A program made the translations under genes and the position numbers. From positions 2,046,001-2,110,000 of the forward strand of contig NZ_FNTJ01000002.1 of the NCBI RefSeq assembly GCF_900105185.1: a stretch of 64,000 bases of DNA, written 5' to 3'. Below, piece after piece: positions 34,228 to 43,071 of this stretch. How positions within the stretch are numbered: position 1 is the first letter of the stretch; each line of letters opens with the position of its first letter. Source of the stretch: Pseudomonas saponiphila (GTDB taxonomy: Bacteria; Pseudomonadota; Gammaproteobacteria; Pseudomonadales; Pseudomonadaceae). Below the pieces are notes generated by a model. The model was not told where the DNA came from. It saw nothing but the letters and a program-made list of their open reading frames with translations, and did not search any database.

Positions 34228-35175
34228 CTAGGCCAGGCCCGGTTCGGCGCAGACCTTGACTACCTGTTCGCGGAACCAGGCCTGCGCACTGTCCTGATCG
34301 GTGTGCTGGCTCCATTGCATGTCCAGGGTGAACCCCGGCAGCCCGCTGGGGGCCTCGCAGTGGTTGAACACTGCCTCGTTGGCCAGCAGGCCCTGGATGC
34401 GTCGCGGCAGGGTGAGGATGAAGTCGGTGCCGGTGATCATCTTCAACGCCGCGCTGTAGCTGTTGGAGCGGGCGACGATCTGCCGCTTGTGGGCCTGGCG
34501 GGCCAGCCAGCCATCCACCATGTTGCTGTCCGAGGTCCAGGGCGTGGGAAACACATGACGCCGCTCGATGAACGACTGCAGGCTGAAGCGCGGTTCCTTG
34601 GGCGGCGTTGCGCGCTTGTCGAAGACGCACACCAGATCGTCCTCCAGCAGCATCTGCGACTTCAGGTCGGCATGGCTGCCGTGGAAGTTGGGGCCGAAAC
34701 AGATCACCAGGTCGACGCTGCCATCGCGCAGCTCCTCGGCGGGAACATCGCTCTCCAGTTTCTGCACATTGACCGTCACCGGCAGGTCGGCGTAGTCGAA
34801 GCCCTTGAGTAGCCGGGGCAGGATCAACAGCTCGAAGTATTCCGGCGCGCACAGGTTGAAGGTCACGGCCTGGCGGGTCGGATCGAAGGCCGGTACGCCG
34901 CTGTGACACAGGTTGATGCTCTCCAGGATCTTCAGCACGTGGCTGTACATGCTGGTGGCCTTGTAGGTCGGGCGCATGCCGTTGCGGGTCGGGACGAACA
35001 GTTCGTCCTCGAAGCCGTTGCGCAGTTTCTTCAGGCAGTAGCTGACCGTCGACTGACTGACGCACAGGGTTTCCGACACCCCGGTGACACTGCTTTGCTC
35101 GTACACCGCGACAAAGACCATCAGGTCCTGCATGTCGAGTTTTCTGAGCACGTTGTTGATGAGCATCCGTTCCAT
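34228..35175 (-). CDS. LysR family transcriptional regulator
   Basis: 315 residues from ATG 35175. The open frame extends to 35319, but DNA-binding domains of this family begin close to the N-terminus, so MERMLINNVLRKLDMQDL is preferred; ATG 35166 is a second candidate. The helix-turn-helix is SVTGVSETLCVSQSTVSYCL near residues 29-48. The effector domain includes FNLCAPEYFELLILPRLL and DLVICFGPNFHGSHADL. It is convergent with the CHMI gene and follows an EamA exporter gene on the same strand. Upstream bases 35242-35292 contain ATTAAAT twice, which may be part of its operator. Confidence 0.88.
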   Translation of the reverse strand: MERMLINNVLRKLDMQDLMVFVAVYEQSSVTGVSETLCVSQSTVSYCLKKLRNGFEDELFVPTRNGMRPTYKATSMYSHVLKILESINLCHSGVPAFDPTRQAVTFNLCAPEYFELLILPRLLKGFDYADLPVTVNVQKLESDVPAEELRDGSVDLVICFGPNFHGSHADLKSQMLLEDDLVCVFDKRATPPKEPRFSLQSFIERRHVFPTPWTSDSNMVDGWLARQAHKRQIVARSNSYSAALKMITGTDFILTLPRRIQGLLANEAVFNHCEAPSGLPGFTLDMQWSQHTDQDSAQAWFREQVVKVCAEPGLA

Positions 35176-35346
35176 CCCGCTGGGCACCTGGCGCCGGTGG
35201 CGCGCAAACCGGGTCGATGCTAGCGGAACGATCGTCCTAATTAAATGCCCGGAGCGGGGATTCGCGGACAGCATCGGGACATTAAATTCCGATAACACGA
35301 CCTGCGCATTTTCCCTCAACCAGCGGGTGCCTGTCCCGGGGCAATT

Positions 35347-36255
35347 TCAGGCCGTGGCAGCCTTCGCACGGCTGCTCTGCACCAGGCCGACCATGCCCAG
35401 GACCACCAGCACGGCGCCGAGCACTTCCGCGGTTCGCGGTGTCTGGCCCAGCCACAGCCAATGGAACAGTGTCAGCAACAGGGTGCTGAGGTAGATGTAG
35501 GAAATCACCGTGGACGTGGCGATGACGCCAATCGCCCGGTGCAACAGCCAGAAGGTCGCCAGGGTGGCAAACAGCGCCAGGTACAGCAGCCACAGCAGAT
35601 CCTGGCTGCCCAGCAGGGTCGCGCTGCGCCAGCCGCCGCTGGCCAGACTGGCGGCAAACAGAAACAGGGCGCCGAACAGCATGTTCCAGAAGGTCATGGC
35701 CGCCGGGCTGCACCCTTGCAGGCTATTGGCCTTGAGGCGCTGGCTCAGCGGCGAGTAGGCGGCCATGGCCAGGCATCCCAGGCCATAGACGCCCACGGCG
35801 TACAGCGACGGCCATTGCCCCGGAGCCCCTCCCTTGAGGATCAGCAGCAAGGCCCCGGCGCCGGCCACCAGCATCGCCGGCCAGCGCCGGGGCTGGCGAT
35901 CGCCGGGCAGCAGCCAGCCTTCGAACACCAGGGTCAGCAGCGGCACCAGGGTGAACAGGGTTCCGGTGGTGACCGCCGAGGTGTAGCGCAAGGCCTCGAA
36001 CAGCGAGCCGAAGTACAGCGCCAGCAGCAGCCCCAGCACTGCATGGGCCCGAAGCCCCGCGAGGCTCATCGCCGAGGAGCCCTTGAGCCACAGCAGGGGG
36101 GCGAACAGCAGGGCCGAGAACAGCAGGCGCAGCGCGGTCAGCAGCACCGGGTCGATGGCCTGGTTGACCTGGGCGGCGGCGAAGAACGAGGCGGCGATCA
36201 GCACCGCCCACAGCAGCATGCCGAGATGCGCTTGGGTGAAGTTCACGGGATTCAT
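35347..36255 (-). CDS. EamA/DMT family transporter
   Basis: 302 residues with ten predicted membrane segments in two repeated EamA halves (about 7-138 and 152-292). RYTSAVTTGTLFTLVPLLTLVFE and VIATSTVISYIYLSTLLLTLFHWLWLGQ are the corresponding family motifs at the end of each half. Such proteins export amino acids, nucleosides or drugs. It starts 16 bases after the CynX-like MFS gene, so the two are probably transcribed together as an accessory part of the cyanate region. Confidence 0.88.
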   Translation of the reverse strand: MNPVNFTQAHLGMLLWAVLIAASFFAAAQVNQAIDPVLLTALRLLFSALLFAPLLWLKGSSAMSLAGLRAHAVLGLLLALYFGSLFEALRYTSAVTTGTLFTLVPLLTLVFEGWLLPGDRQPRRWPAMLVAGAGALLLILKGGAPGQWPSLYAVGVYGLGCLAMAAYSPLSQRLKANSLQGCSPAAMTFWNMLFGALFLFAASLASGGWRSATLLGSQDLLWLLYLALFATLATFWLLHRAIGVIATSTVISYIYLSTLLLTLFHWLWLGQTPRTAEVLGAVLVVLGMVGLVQSSRAKAATA

Positions 36256-36271
36256 GACAGGCTCCGGTGGA

Positions 36272-37456
36272 TCAGCGGATGTGCTGGCGGTAATGCCGCG
36301 GATCGAAACGCAGCACCATGAGGACCATCACCAGCATCACGGCGGTCAGTGACCACCAGGCCCATTCGAAGCTGCCCAGCTGGTCGCGGATCACCCCCGC
36401 CAGCAGCGGCGACAGGCCGGCGATCAGGTAGCCGATGCCCTGCACGAAGGCAGTCAGGCCGCCGGCCCGGCGCGGGTCGGGCAGGTGGTCCAGGGACACG
36501 ATCAGGCTCATGGGAAACAGCCCGCCAATGCCCAGGCCCAGCAGGCATGGCCAGAGCAGGCTCAGGTGCTGTGGGCTGAGGATCAGGCCGCAGAAGCCGG
36601 CGATGATCAGCAGCAGCAGGCCCGCCAGGACCCGGCGCCGGTCCGGGTTGCGGTTGGCGATGGCCGGGGTGACCAGCCCGGAAAGCACTTCCATGGCGGT
36701 GAGAAAACCCAGCAGCAGGCCGGCGTTCTGTTCACTCCAGCCGTTCTCCACGTAATAGGGCGCCAGCCACGCCAGCACGCAGGTGTAGGAGGCGGTGCCG
36801 AGGCCGAAGAACACCGCCAGCAGCCAGGCCCGGCGGTTGCCGGCAAAGGATTCCCGCGCGCCGCGCGAGGCGGGGAGGCTCGGCAGCGAGCTGCGCTGGG
36901 CGTACCAGAACCCCAGCGCCAGCAGGGCCAGGGCGGCCCAGATCGCCAGGGCCAGGCGCCAACTGCCGCTGTAATTCATCACCAGCGGGGCGAAGGACGC
37001 CGCGATGGCCGCGCCGCCCATGATCGAGGTGACATACAGGCCCATGAACAGCGAGACATTGTCGGCAAAACGCGACTTGATCAGCGCCGGCATCAGCGCC
37101 TGGATCAGGGCGATGCCGATGCCGGCCAGCACCGCGCTGAGAATCAGCTCGGCGGCCGAATCCATGAACAACCGCGAAACGGTCGCCAGGCCGATGATCA
37201 GCAGTGACAGGAGCACGGTACGGTGTTCGCCCAGGCGTTGGCTGATGGCCATGCCGAAGAACATCGCCAGGCCCATGGCCATCACCGGCAGCATGGTCAG
37301 CAACGAGGCCAGGCTGAAACTCAAGGGAATGTCGCCACGGATGCCCGACAGCAGCGGGCCGACGGCGGCCATCGACGGCCGCAGATTGAGCGCCACCAGA
37401 ATCACGCTGACCATCAGCCAGAGCGCGGGGCGGGAAGTAGCACGAATATTTTCCAT
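36272..37456 (-). CDS. CynX/NimT family MFS transporter
   Basis: 394 residues, twelve predicted membrane segments. The N-terminus LVALNLRPSMAAVGPLL is typical of the CynX/NimT branch (the cyanate and 2-nitroimidazole transporters of E. coli). A central loop around residues 195-215 links the halves. The gene follows cynT and cynS on the same strand, as cynX does in E. coli, though 178 bases with a heptad repeat array separate it from cynS. I infer cyanate or anion transport by context; the substrate is not proven. Confidence 0.8.
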   Translation of the reverse strand: MENIRATSRPALWLMVSVILVALNLRPSMAAVGPLLSGIRGDIPLSFSLASLLTMLPVMAMGLAMFFGMAISQRLGEHRTVLLSLLIIGLATVSRLFMDSAAELILSAVLAGIGIALIQALMPALIKSRFADNVSLFMGLYVTSIMGGAAIAASFAPLVMNYSGSWRLALAIWAALALLALGFWYAQRSSLPSLPASRGARESFAGNRRAWLLAVFFGLGTASYTCVLAWLAPYYVENGWSEQNAGLLLGFLTAMEVLSGLVTPAIANRNPDRRRVLAGLLLLIIAGFCGLILSPQHLSLLWPCLLGLGIGGLFPMSLIVSLDHLPDPRRAGGLTAFVQGIGYLIAGLSPLLAGVIRDQLGSFEWAWWSLTAVMLVMVLMVLRFDPRHYRQHIR

Positions 37457-37550
37457 AACCAGACCTTCAAGAAATCAGGGCCTGATTAGGCGGTGCGGCT
37501 CAGAAACGGCGCAAATCAGAAAGTCTGAGGTGTTATTTAAGAATTAAATA

Positions 37551-37630
37551 AGCCGCAAGCCGCAAGCCACAAGCTGCAAGCTGCAAGCGGGGTGCCTGCA
37601 CTTGCCGCTTGAAGCTTGCCGCTTGAAGCT
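37551..37630 (-). repeat. Heptad repeat array with inverted arms between cynS and the MFS gene
   Basis: The left arm is a tandem of seven-base units GCCGCAA, GCCGCAA, GCCACAA, GCTGCAA, GCTGCAA (37552-37586). The right arm carries the reverse pattern (CTTGCCGCTTGAAGCTTGCC and a further GCTTGAAGC). The arms can pair into an imperfect hairpin. Similar AGCTGCAAGC-type arrays occur between genes in many Pseudomonas genomes. It lies in the message between cynS and the transporter. Confidence 0.7.
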
Positions 37631-37634
37631 GCCT

Positions 37635-38105
37635 TTAGAACGGCTTGGTCGGCAGGTATTTGCCGTCGAGGGTGATCACGGCGCGGGAGCCGCCTTCGGG
37701 GTCATCGACCTTCTTGATGTCCAGCTTGAAGTTGATGGCGCTGATGATGCCGTCGCCGAATTGCTCGTGGACCAGGGCCTTGAGGGTCGATCCGTAGACC
37801 TGGAGCATTTCGTAGAAGCGGTACACGGTCGGGTCGGTGGGGATGCCACCGGCGATGCTGCCGCGCAGGGGGATGCTTTGCAGCAGGCGGCTGGCGTCCT
37901 GGTCCAGGCCGAGCTTGTTACACACCAGGTCGGCGGCTGCGGCCGGCAGGGCATGCTGGCCCAGCAGGGCGGCGGTGACGAAGGCCAGGCTCAGCCCGGT
38001 GCCGTCGGTGAGGTCCTGCCACGACAGGTTCTTGCGTGCCTTGGCGTCGATGATGGTGTCGGCCAGGGCCAGGCGTGGGGCTTGGGCAAATTGCGATTGC
38101 AGCAT
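37635..38105 (-). CDS. cynS: Cyanate hydratase (cyanase)
   Basis: 156 residues, the same length as E. coli CynS. The three catalytic residues fall at identical numbers: Arg96 and Glu99 in VYRFYEML, and Ser122 in [10 protein letters not shown]. The N-terminal helical domain (about 1-80) resembles a lambda-repressor fold. The decameric enzyme converts cyanate and bicarbonate to ammonia and carbon dioxide in the cytosol. It is 36 bases downstream of cynT, which returns the carbon dioxide to bicarbonate. AGAGGAATCACCCC before the start provides the ribosome site. Confidence 0.97.
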   Translation of the reverse strand: MLQSQFAQAPRLALADTIIDAKARKNLSWQDLTDGTGLSLAFVTAALLGQHALPAAAADLVCNKLGLDQDASRLLQSIPLRGSIAGGIPTDPTVYRFYEMLQVYGSTLKALVHEQFGDGIISAINFKLDIKKVDDPEGGSRAVITLDGKYLPTKPF

Positions 38106-38141
38106 GGGGTGATTCCTCTTGGGTGACGAAAGGGCAGCGGC

Positions 38142-38801
38142 TCAGGCCGCGCTGGATGGTTGGCTGGCCAGGGCACAGGTGTGCGGATGCTCGGCCAGGG
38201 ACACGAAGCGTTGGTGATTGCCGTCGAGGGCGGCGATGGCGCCGCTTTCGATGTCATAGACCCAGCCATGCAGGTTCAGCCGCCCCTGTTCCAGGGCCAG
38301 GGCCACCGCGGGGTGGGTCTTGAGGTTAGCCAACTGGGCAATCACGTTGTCGCGCACCAGGGCGTCCAGGTGTGCGGCCGGCGAGGCGTGCTGGCGGGCG
38401 GCGTTGATCACCTTGGCCGACTCGGCGTGGCGTAGCCAGTTGGCCACGGCGGGCAGGTGGTCGAGGCATGTGCAGGAGGCGATGGCGGTCATCGCGCCGC
38501 AGTCGGAGTGGCCGCAGATGACGATGTCGCTGACCCCCAGCACCGCGACGGCATATTCCACGGTGGCCGACACGCCGCCCGGCTCGGGGCCGTAGCTGGG
38601 CACGATATTGCCGGCGTTGCGGATCACGAACAGGTCGCCGGGCTCCTGCTGGGTCAGCAGCTCGGGCACTACCCGGCTGTCGGAGCAGGTGATGAACAGG
38701 GTGCCGGGGCTCTGAGTGCTGGCCAGTTGCTTGAACAGCGCACTGCGTTGAGGAAAGGCTTCGCGCTGGAACTTGAGGAAGCCGTCGATGATGTTCTGCA
38801 T
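38142..38801 (-). CDS. cynT: Beta-class carbonic anhydrase of the cyanate operon
   Basis: 219 residues from ATG 38801, which has AAGGAGA upstream (the open frame is ten codons longer). The zinc ligands are Cys39, His98 and Cys101, with the Asp41-Arg43 pair in CSDSR, numbered as in E. coli CynT. It hydrates the carbon dioxide released by cyanase and so preserves bicarbonate, the co-substrate of cyanase. It is the first gene of the operon, divergent from cynR with a 108-base control region between. Confidence 0.95.
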   Translation of the reverse strand: MQNIIDGFLKFQREAFPQRSALFKQLASTQSPGTLFITCSDSRVVPELLTQQEPGDLFVIRNAGNIVPSYGPEPGGVSATVEYAVAVLGVSDIVICGHSDCGAMTAIASCTCLDHLPAVANWLRHAESAKVINAARQHASPAAHLDALVRDNVIAQLANLKTHPAVALALEQGRLNLHGWVYDIESGAIAALDGNHQRFVSLAEHPHTCALASQPSSAA

Positions 38802-38847
38802 GGGATTCTCCTTGCGTCGCTGATGGGGCAAGGATGGAAGTTTTCAG

Positions 38848-38898
38848 CTATAGCGTCCAAGACCGGCTTATTATGCTTTCCATAAGTACAGCCTATAG
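38848..38898. promoter_or_regulatory. cynR-cynT control region with LysR-type dyad
   Basis: Between the divergent genes lies CTTAT-N10-ATAAG (38867-38871 and 38882-38886), a dyad of the LysR T-N11-A type. It is framed by two copies of CTATAG (38848-38853 and 38893-38898). The second copy is 11 bases before the cynR start. This is the natural place for CynR binding and for both promoters. Confidence 0.5.
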
Positions 38899-38909
38899 TT
38901 GGAGCCTGC

Positions 38910-39800
38910 ATGCTGCTGCGTCATATCCGTTATCTGCTGGCCGTGGCCGAGCACTGCAACTTCACCCGCGCCGCCGAGGCGCTGCATGTGTCGCAGCCGA
39001 CCCTGTCGCAGCAGATCAAGCAATTGGAGGAAGCGCTGGGCGCACCGCTGTTCGATCGCTCCGGGCGCAGCGTGCGCCTCACCGACGCGGGCCAGGCCTA
39101 TGTCGCCTATGCCCGGCGGGCGCTGCAGGATCTGCAAGCGGCCAAGCGGGCGATCCACGATGTACAGGACCTGAGCCGCGGCTCGTTGCGCCTGGCGCTG
39201 ACCCCGACCTTCACCGCCTACCTGGCCGGGCCCTTGCTCAGCCGCTTTCACCAGCGCTATCCGGGCATCAATCTGAGCATCGAGGAAATGACCCAGGACC
39301 GCCTGGAAGCGGCCCTGGCCGAGGACCGCCTGGACCTGGCGATCGCCTTTGCCGGCGAGCACCTGGCGGAGATCGACAGCCAGGCGCTGTTCAGCGAAAC
39401 CCTGAGCCTGATGGTCGGCCCGCAGTACCCGCAGCCGGACAGCCTGCCCCTGACGAGCGAGGCGCTGGGCCGTCAGTCCCTGGTGCTGCTCAGTGGCGAT
39501 TTCGCCACCCGCCGGCATATCGACCGGTATTGCCGGCAGCAGGGCATTGCGCCGCGGATCGTCGCCGAGGCCAATTCGGTCAGCGCGATTGTCGAGATGG
39601 TCCGGCACGGGCAGTTGGCGACTATCCTGCCCAGCTCGATTGCCCGGGAGCAGCCGGGGTTGCGCAGCCTGGCCCTGCAGTCAGCGCTGGCGCCACGCCG
39701 GGTGGTGCTGCTGGAACGCCGTGGCGCCTACCGCAGCGCCGCCAGCCAGGCCTTCCGGCAAATGCTGCTGGATCAGGGCGCGGGCGTGGCCAGCCACTGA
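38910..39800 (+). CDS. cynR: LysR family activator of the cyanate operon
   Basis: 296 residues. The helix-turn-helix is at about residues 16-36 (NFTRAAEALHVSQPTLSQQIK), followed by a linker helix and the effector domain from about 90 (GSLRLALTPTFTAYLAGPLL). The N-terminal MLLRHIRYLLAVAEHCNFTR is like E. coli CynR. Divergent position next to cynT supports the assignment: CynR activates cynTSX with cyanate as inducer. Its last 28 bases overlap the end of the convergent pheC-like gene. Confidence 0.87.
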   Translation: MLLRHIRYLLAVAEHCNFTRAAEALHVSQPTLSQQIKQLEEALGAPLFDRSGRSVRLTDAGQAYVAYARRALQDLQAAKRAIHDVQDLSRGSLRLALTPTFTAYLAGPLLSRFHQRYPGINLSIEEMTQDRLEAALAEDRLDLAIAFAGEHLAEIDSQALFSETLSLMVGPQYPQPDSLPLTSEALGRQSLVLLSGDFATRRHIDRYCRQQGIAPRIVAEANSVSAIVEMVRHGQLATILPSSIAREQPGLRSLALQSALAPRRVVLLERRGAYRSAASQAFRQMLLDQGAGVASH

Positions 39801-40561
39801 TTGACCACTTGGTCGTAGGCGCCGGTGGCCTTGCTCAGGTGCAGCCACTGGTCGACGTAGCTTTTCCAGGCCATGTCGTCCCGGGGCAGGAGGAAGGCCT
39901 TCTCGCTGTATTGCAGGTAGCGTTCGGGATGGACCGCGCACAGGCCCGGCTTGTGCTTTTGCTGGAAGCGCGCTTCCGAGGCGTCGGTGATCATCACGTC
40001 GGCCTGTTTGCTCAGCAGTTGATCGAAGATCTTCACGTTGTCGGCAAACAGGATCAGGTTGGCCTTGGGCGCGTGTGCCCGGGCGAAGATTTCGTTGGTG
40101 CCGCCCGGCGGTTCGATCAGGCGCACCGAGGGCTGGTTGATCTGCTCCAGAGTTTCATAGCGCTTGAGGTCCTGGCAGCGCACCAGGGGAATCTTCCCGT
40201 CGACGCCCAGGGGCTGGCTGAAGAAGGCGGTTTTCTGCCGCTCCAGGGACACCGAAATACCGCCCACGGCGATGTCGCACTGCTGGCTGTGGAAGTCGGC
40301 CATCAGGCTCTTCCAGGTGGTACCGATCCACTTCACCCGGACCCCCAGGCTCTGGGCCAGGGATTGGGCCATGGCAATGTCGATGCCTTCGTACTGGCCG
40401 TCGTCGCGCAGGTAGCTGTAGGGCTTGTAGTCGCCGGTGGTGCAGACCTTCAACTGGCCGCGCTCGAGCACCTGGTCCAGGCGCGAGGTGGCGTCCTGGG
40501 CGAAGCCGATGGCGGGGGCGCTGAGGCCCAGCAGGGTGCAGAGCAGGAAGCGGCGGAGCAT
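39773..40561 (-). CDS. pheC: Periplasmic cyclohexadienyl dehydratase-like protein
   Basis: 262 residues with a signal peptide to about residue 21 (IGFAQ). The fold is that of amino-acid binding proteins, but the motifs fit PheC of P. aeruginosa rather than a transporter component: TTGDYKPYSY near 41-50, PPGGTNEIFARAH near 151-163, and ITDASEARFQ near 191-200, where Glu196 corresponds to the glutamate reported as general acid in PheC. PheC converts prephenate or arogenate to phenylpyruvate or phenylalanine in the periplasm. No ABC permease or ATPase gene is adjacent, which also speaks for an enzyme. An amino-acid binding protein remains the alternative. Confidence 0.68.
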   Translation of the reverse strand: MLRRFLLCTLLGLSAPAIGFAQDATSRLDQVLERGQLKVCTTGDYKPYSYLRDDGQYEGIDIAMAQSLAQSLGVRVKWIGTTWKSLMADFHSQQCDIAVGGISVSLERQKTAFFSQPLGVDGKIPLVRCQDLKRYETLEQINQPSVRLIEPPGGTNEIFARAHAPKANLILFADNVKIFDQLLSKQADVMITDASEARFQQKHKPGLCAVHPERYLQYSEKAFLLPRDDMAWKSYVDQWLHLSKATGAYDQVVNQWLATPAP

Positions 40562-40742
40562 GGGGTCGATCCTTGAGTGGTGGGCGGGGCGGGGTGCCGG
40601 AGCATTATTGGTGTCCGGTCAAGGGTGGGCAAGCAGGGTGTTGTTCAGCGCTGGTACAGGAGCGCGTGCGGGCTTTCGACCTTTTTTTCACGAACGACTG
40701 GTTAATCTGCAATCTCTGGATACCCACAAGAGCTCGCCAGTC

Positions 40743-41405
40743 ATGTCGTCTCACCCCCCACCGTCCATCGAACTGGAGTTCGCTCGGCGTTACGACCAGG
40801 AGCATGCGCGCGTCTGCGGCGAACCTCGGCCTGTCGGGCTCGGTGCACGCCTGGCGCACTGGCGCACCACGTGTCTGGTCCGCCATGCCCTGAAAGTGGC
40901 CGGGGAACCGGGGCTGATCCTGGACGTGGCCTGCGGCGCCGGACGTTACTGGCCAGTGCTGGCCGAGCATGGCAATCGGGTGATCCTGGCGGCGGACCCT
41001 TCCCAGGACATGCTCAAGCATGCCCAGACCCACCATCCGGCCAGCCTGATGCAACGGGTCAAGACCTTTCACAGTTCGGCGTTCGACATCGGTCTGCCGG
41101 CCAATGCGGTGGACAGCATCATCTGCATGCAGCTCTTCGCCCATGTGAGCCACAGCGAGGACCGCCTGGCGCTGCTGCAGGAGTTCCATCGGGTCAGCCG
41201 TGACTCGGTGATCATCGCCACTCGGGTCGAGCCGCTGTTGAATGTCCGTGGGGCCGCGCCCGCCGGGCCTGCGGCCTTGCGCCCGGTCAGCAAGGGGCTG
41301 CTGGAAGGCGAGTTCAGGCAGGCCGACTTTGAGGTCCTGGGCCATCAGGATCTGCTGCCCGGTTTTGGGGCGCTGCGGGTCTACGTCCTCAGAAAACACA
41401 GCTAG
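40743..41405 (+). CDS. Class I SAM-dependent methyltransferase
   Basis: 220 residues. Motif I (ILDVACGAGRYWPVLAEHG, about residues 60-78), the acidic end of strand two (ILAADPSQDML), and motif IV (AVDSIICMQLFAHV, about 122-135) define the UbiE/COQ5-like methyltransferase 11 group. ATG 40743 gives the normal N-terminus; the frame upstream extends into the control region of pheC. The substrate cannot be inferred. It lies 123 bases before rnd on the same strand, and rnd has its own promoter. Confidence 0.85.
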   Translation: MSSHPPPSIELEFARRYDQEHARVCGEPRPVGLGARLAHWRTTCLVRHALKVAGEPGLILDVACGAGRYWPVLAEHGNRVILAADPSQDMLKHAQTHHPASLMQRVKTFHSSAFDIGLPANAVDSIICMQLFAHVSHSEDRLALLQEFHRVSRDSVIIATRVEPLLNVRGAAPAGPAALRPVSKGLLEGEFRQADFEVLGHQDLLPGFGALRVYVLRKHS

Positions 41406-41490
41406 TTATAACTCTCGGACTATTCTTGCCCTCCGGCAGAAGGTTTCGCACTTGCTCTTGTCGGGTGAATGCTCAGAAATCGCCGGCGGC

Positions 41491-41500
41491 GATATATACT
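41491..41500 (+). promoter_or_regulatory. Putative promoter of rnd
   Basis: GATATATACT contains the -10 hexamer TATACT (41495-41500), 28 bases before the GTG start of rnd. A good -35 is not seen at the right spacing, so it may be weak or depend on the extended -10. Confidence 0.35.
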
Positions 41501-41527
41501 GCGCGCCATTCTTCAAGGGAGAGCCGT

Positions 41528-42661
41528 GTGGCCATCGATATACACTGGATTCGCGACAACGATAGCCTCGGTCAGCTTTGTGCTCAGTGGCAGCAATTGC
41601 CCTTCGTCGCCCTCGACACCGAATTCATGCGGGTCGACACTTTTTACCCCATCGCCGCCCTGTTGCAGATTGGCGATGGGCAGCGCGCCTACCTGATTGA
41701 TCCTTTGACCATCGACGACTGGCAGCCCCTGGCGGCCCTGCTGGAGAACCCGGCGGTGGTCAAGGTGGTGCATGCCTGCAGCGAAGACCTCGAAGTCCTG
41801 CTGCGTCTGACCGGCAGCCTGCCGGCGCCATTGTTCGACACCCAACTGGCGGCCGCCTACCTGAACCTGGGTTTCTCCATGGGCTATTCGCGCCTGGTGC
41901 AGGAAGTCCTGGGGATCGAGTTGCCCAAGGGCGAAACCCGTTCTGACTGGTTGCAGCGCCCACTGTCGGAAACCCAGGTCAGCTATGCCGCCGAAGACGC
42001 CGTGCACCTGGCCCAGGTGTTCACCGAGCTGCGGCCCAAGTTGTCCGCGGACAAGTACCGCTGGGTACTGGAAGACGGTGCCGAGCTGGTGGCCAACCTG
42101 CGCCGTGAAGTGGACCCCTACGAGGTCTATCGCGAGGCCAAGCTGGCCTGGAAACTGTCCCGCGCCCAGTTGGCCGTGCTGCGCGAGCTCTGTGCCTGGC
42201 GCGAGCGTGAAGCCCGTGCCCGGGACTTGCCGCGCAACCGCATCGTGCGTGAGCACGCCCTCTGGCCCCTGGCCAAGACCCAGCCCGAGACCCTGGCGGC
42301 GCTGGCCAAGATCGAAGACATGCACCCGCGTACCGTGCGCCAGGACGGCGAGTTTCTCCTCGACCTGATCAAGCGCACCGCAGCCCTGGGCCCGGACCAG
42401 TGGCCACCGGCCATCCCCGAGCCGTTGCCGATCGAAGCCGCGACCCTGCTCAAGCGCCTCAAGGCCGTGGGCCAGGTCGAGGCCGAGCGCCTGGGCATCG
42501 CCCCGGAAGTCATGTTGCGCAAGAAAACCCTGGAAAGCCTGCTCAAGAGCGGTTTCCCCAACGGGCCCTACCAATTGCCTGATTCGCTGCGTGGCTGGCG
42601 CCGCGAATTGATGGGCCAGGCACTGCTGGACAGCCTGGCCACCGCCGGAGAACAGCCTTGA
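41528..42661 (+). CDS. rnd: Ribonuclease D
   Basis: 377 residues from GTG 41528, five bases after GGAG; E. coli RNase D has 375. The DEDDy exonuclease residues are Asp30 and Glu32 in ALDTEF, an aspartate in [11 protein letters not shown] and the YxxxD pair in [11 protein letters not shown]. The C-terminal HRDC domains (from about 215) start with [19 protein letters not shown]. The enzyme trims the 3' ends of tRNA precursors and other small RNAs. Its stop overlaps the TTG start of ycgL by four bases, the arrangement common in pseudomonads. Confidence 0.96.
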   Translation: MAIDIHWIRDNDSLGQLCAQWQQLPFVALDTEFMRVDTFYPIAALLQIGDGQRAYLIDPLTIDDWQPLAALLENPAVVKVVHACSEDLEVLLRLTGSLPAPLFDTQLAAAYLNLGFSMGYSRLVQEVLGIELPKGETRSDWLQRPLSETQVSYAAEDAVHLAQVFTELRPKLSADKYRWVLEDGAELVANLRREVDPYEVYREAKLAWKLSRAQLAVLRELCAWREREARARDLPRNRIVREHALWPLAKTQPETLAALAKIEDMHPRTVRQDGEFLLDLIKRTAALGPDQWPPAIPEPLPIEAATLLKRLKAVGQVEAERLGIAPEVMLRKKTLESLLKSGFPNGPYQLPDSLRGWRRELMGQALLDSLATAGEQP

Positions 42662-42951
42662 AACGTATCTGCTCCATCTATAAAAGCCCGCGCAAGAACG
42701 AGATGTACCTCTACGTACTCAAAAGCGAGGCTCTGGAACGCGTGCCGGAAAACCTGCTGCTGGCTTTCGGCAAGCCGCAACATGCCTTCGACCTGGTCCT
42801 GACCCCGGAGCGCAAGCTGTCCCGGGAGGATATCCACCAGGTGCTGGAGAACCTCGATAAGCAGGGTTATCACCTGCAGATGCCGCCGGCCGAAGACGAG
42901 TACATCGAGCATTTGCCCGAAGAGCTGCTGCGTCGCAATGATCCGGTCTGA
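42658..42951 (+). CDS. YcgL domain-containing protein
   Basis: 97 residues starting at TTG 42658, inside the rnd stop (TTGA). The YcgL family pattern is clear: [19 protein letters not shown] at the N-terminus, [20 protein letters not shown] in the middle and GYHLQMPP near the end. The fold is known from structural genomics; the function is not. Tight coupling with rnd suggests a role linked to RNA processing. A perfect 10-bp hairpin follows the stop. Confidence 0.93.
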   Translation: MKRICSIYKSPRKNEMYLYVLKSEALERVPENLLLAFGKPQHAFDLVLTPERKLSREDIHQVLENLDKQGYHLQMPPAEDEYIEHLPEELLRRNDPV

Positions 42952-42956
42952 CCCTT

Positions 42957-42978
42957 AGCGGCTCGGTCCCGAGCCGCT
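42957..42978 (+). terminator. Hairpin after rnd-ycgL
   Basis: AGCGGCTCGG (42957-42966) and CCGAGCCGCT (42969-42978) form a 10-bp perfect stem five bases after the ycgL stop. GTTAG follows instead of a T-run, so termination strength is uncertain. Confidence 0.55.
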
Positions 42979-43071
42979 GTTAGATGCAAACTGACTGACT
43001 TGGCCGCCGCCTTGATCGATGGAGCGATACTCCGTCGGCGGCGACCTGCACCGTTTTTTAAGGTTTGAGCC

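Noticed and set aside
37551..37630. Seven-base tandem units as a CRISPR array
   Set aside because: Units are seven bases with no spacers and the second arm is inverted; no cas gene is present.
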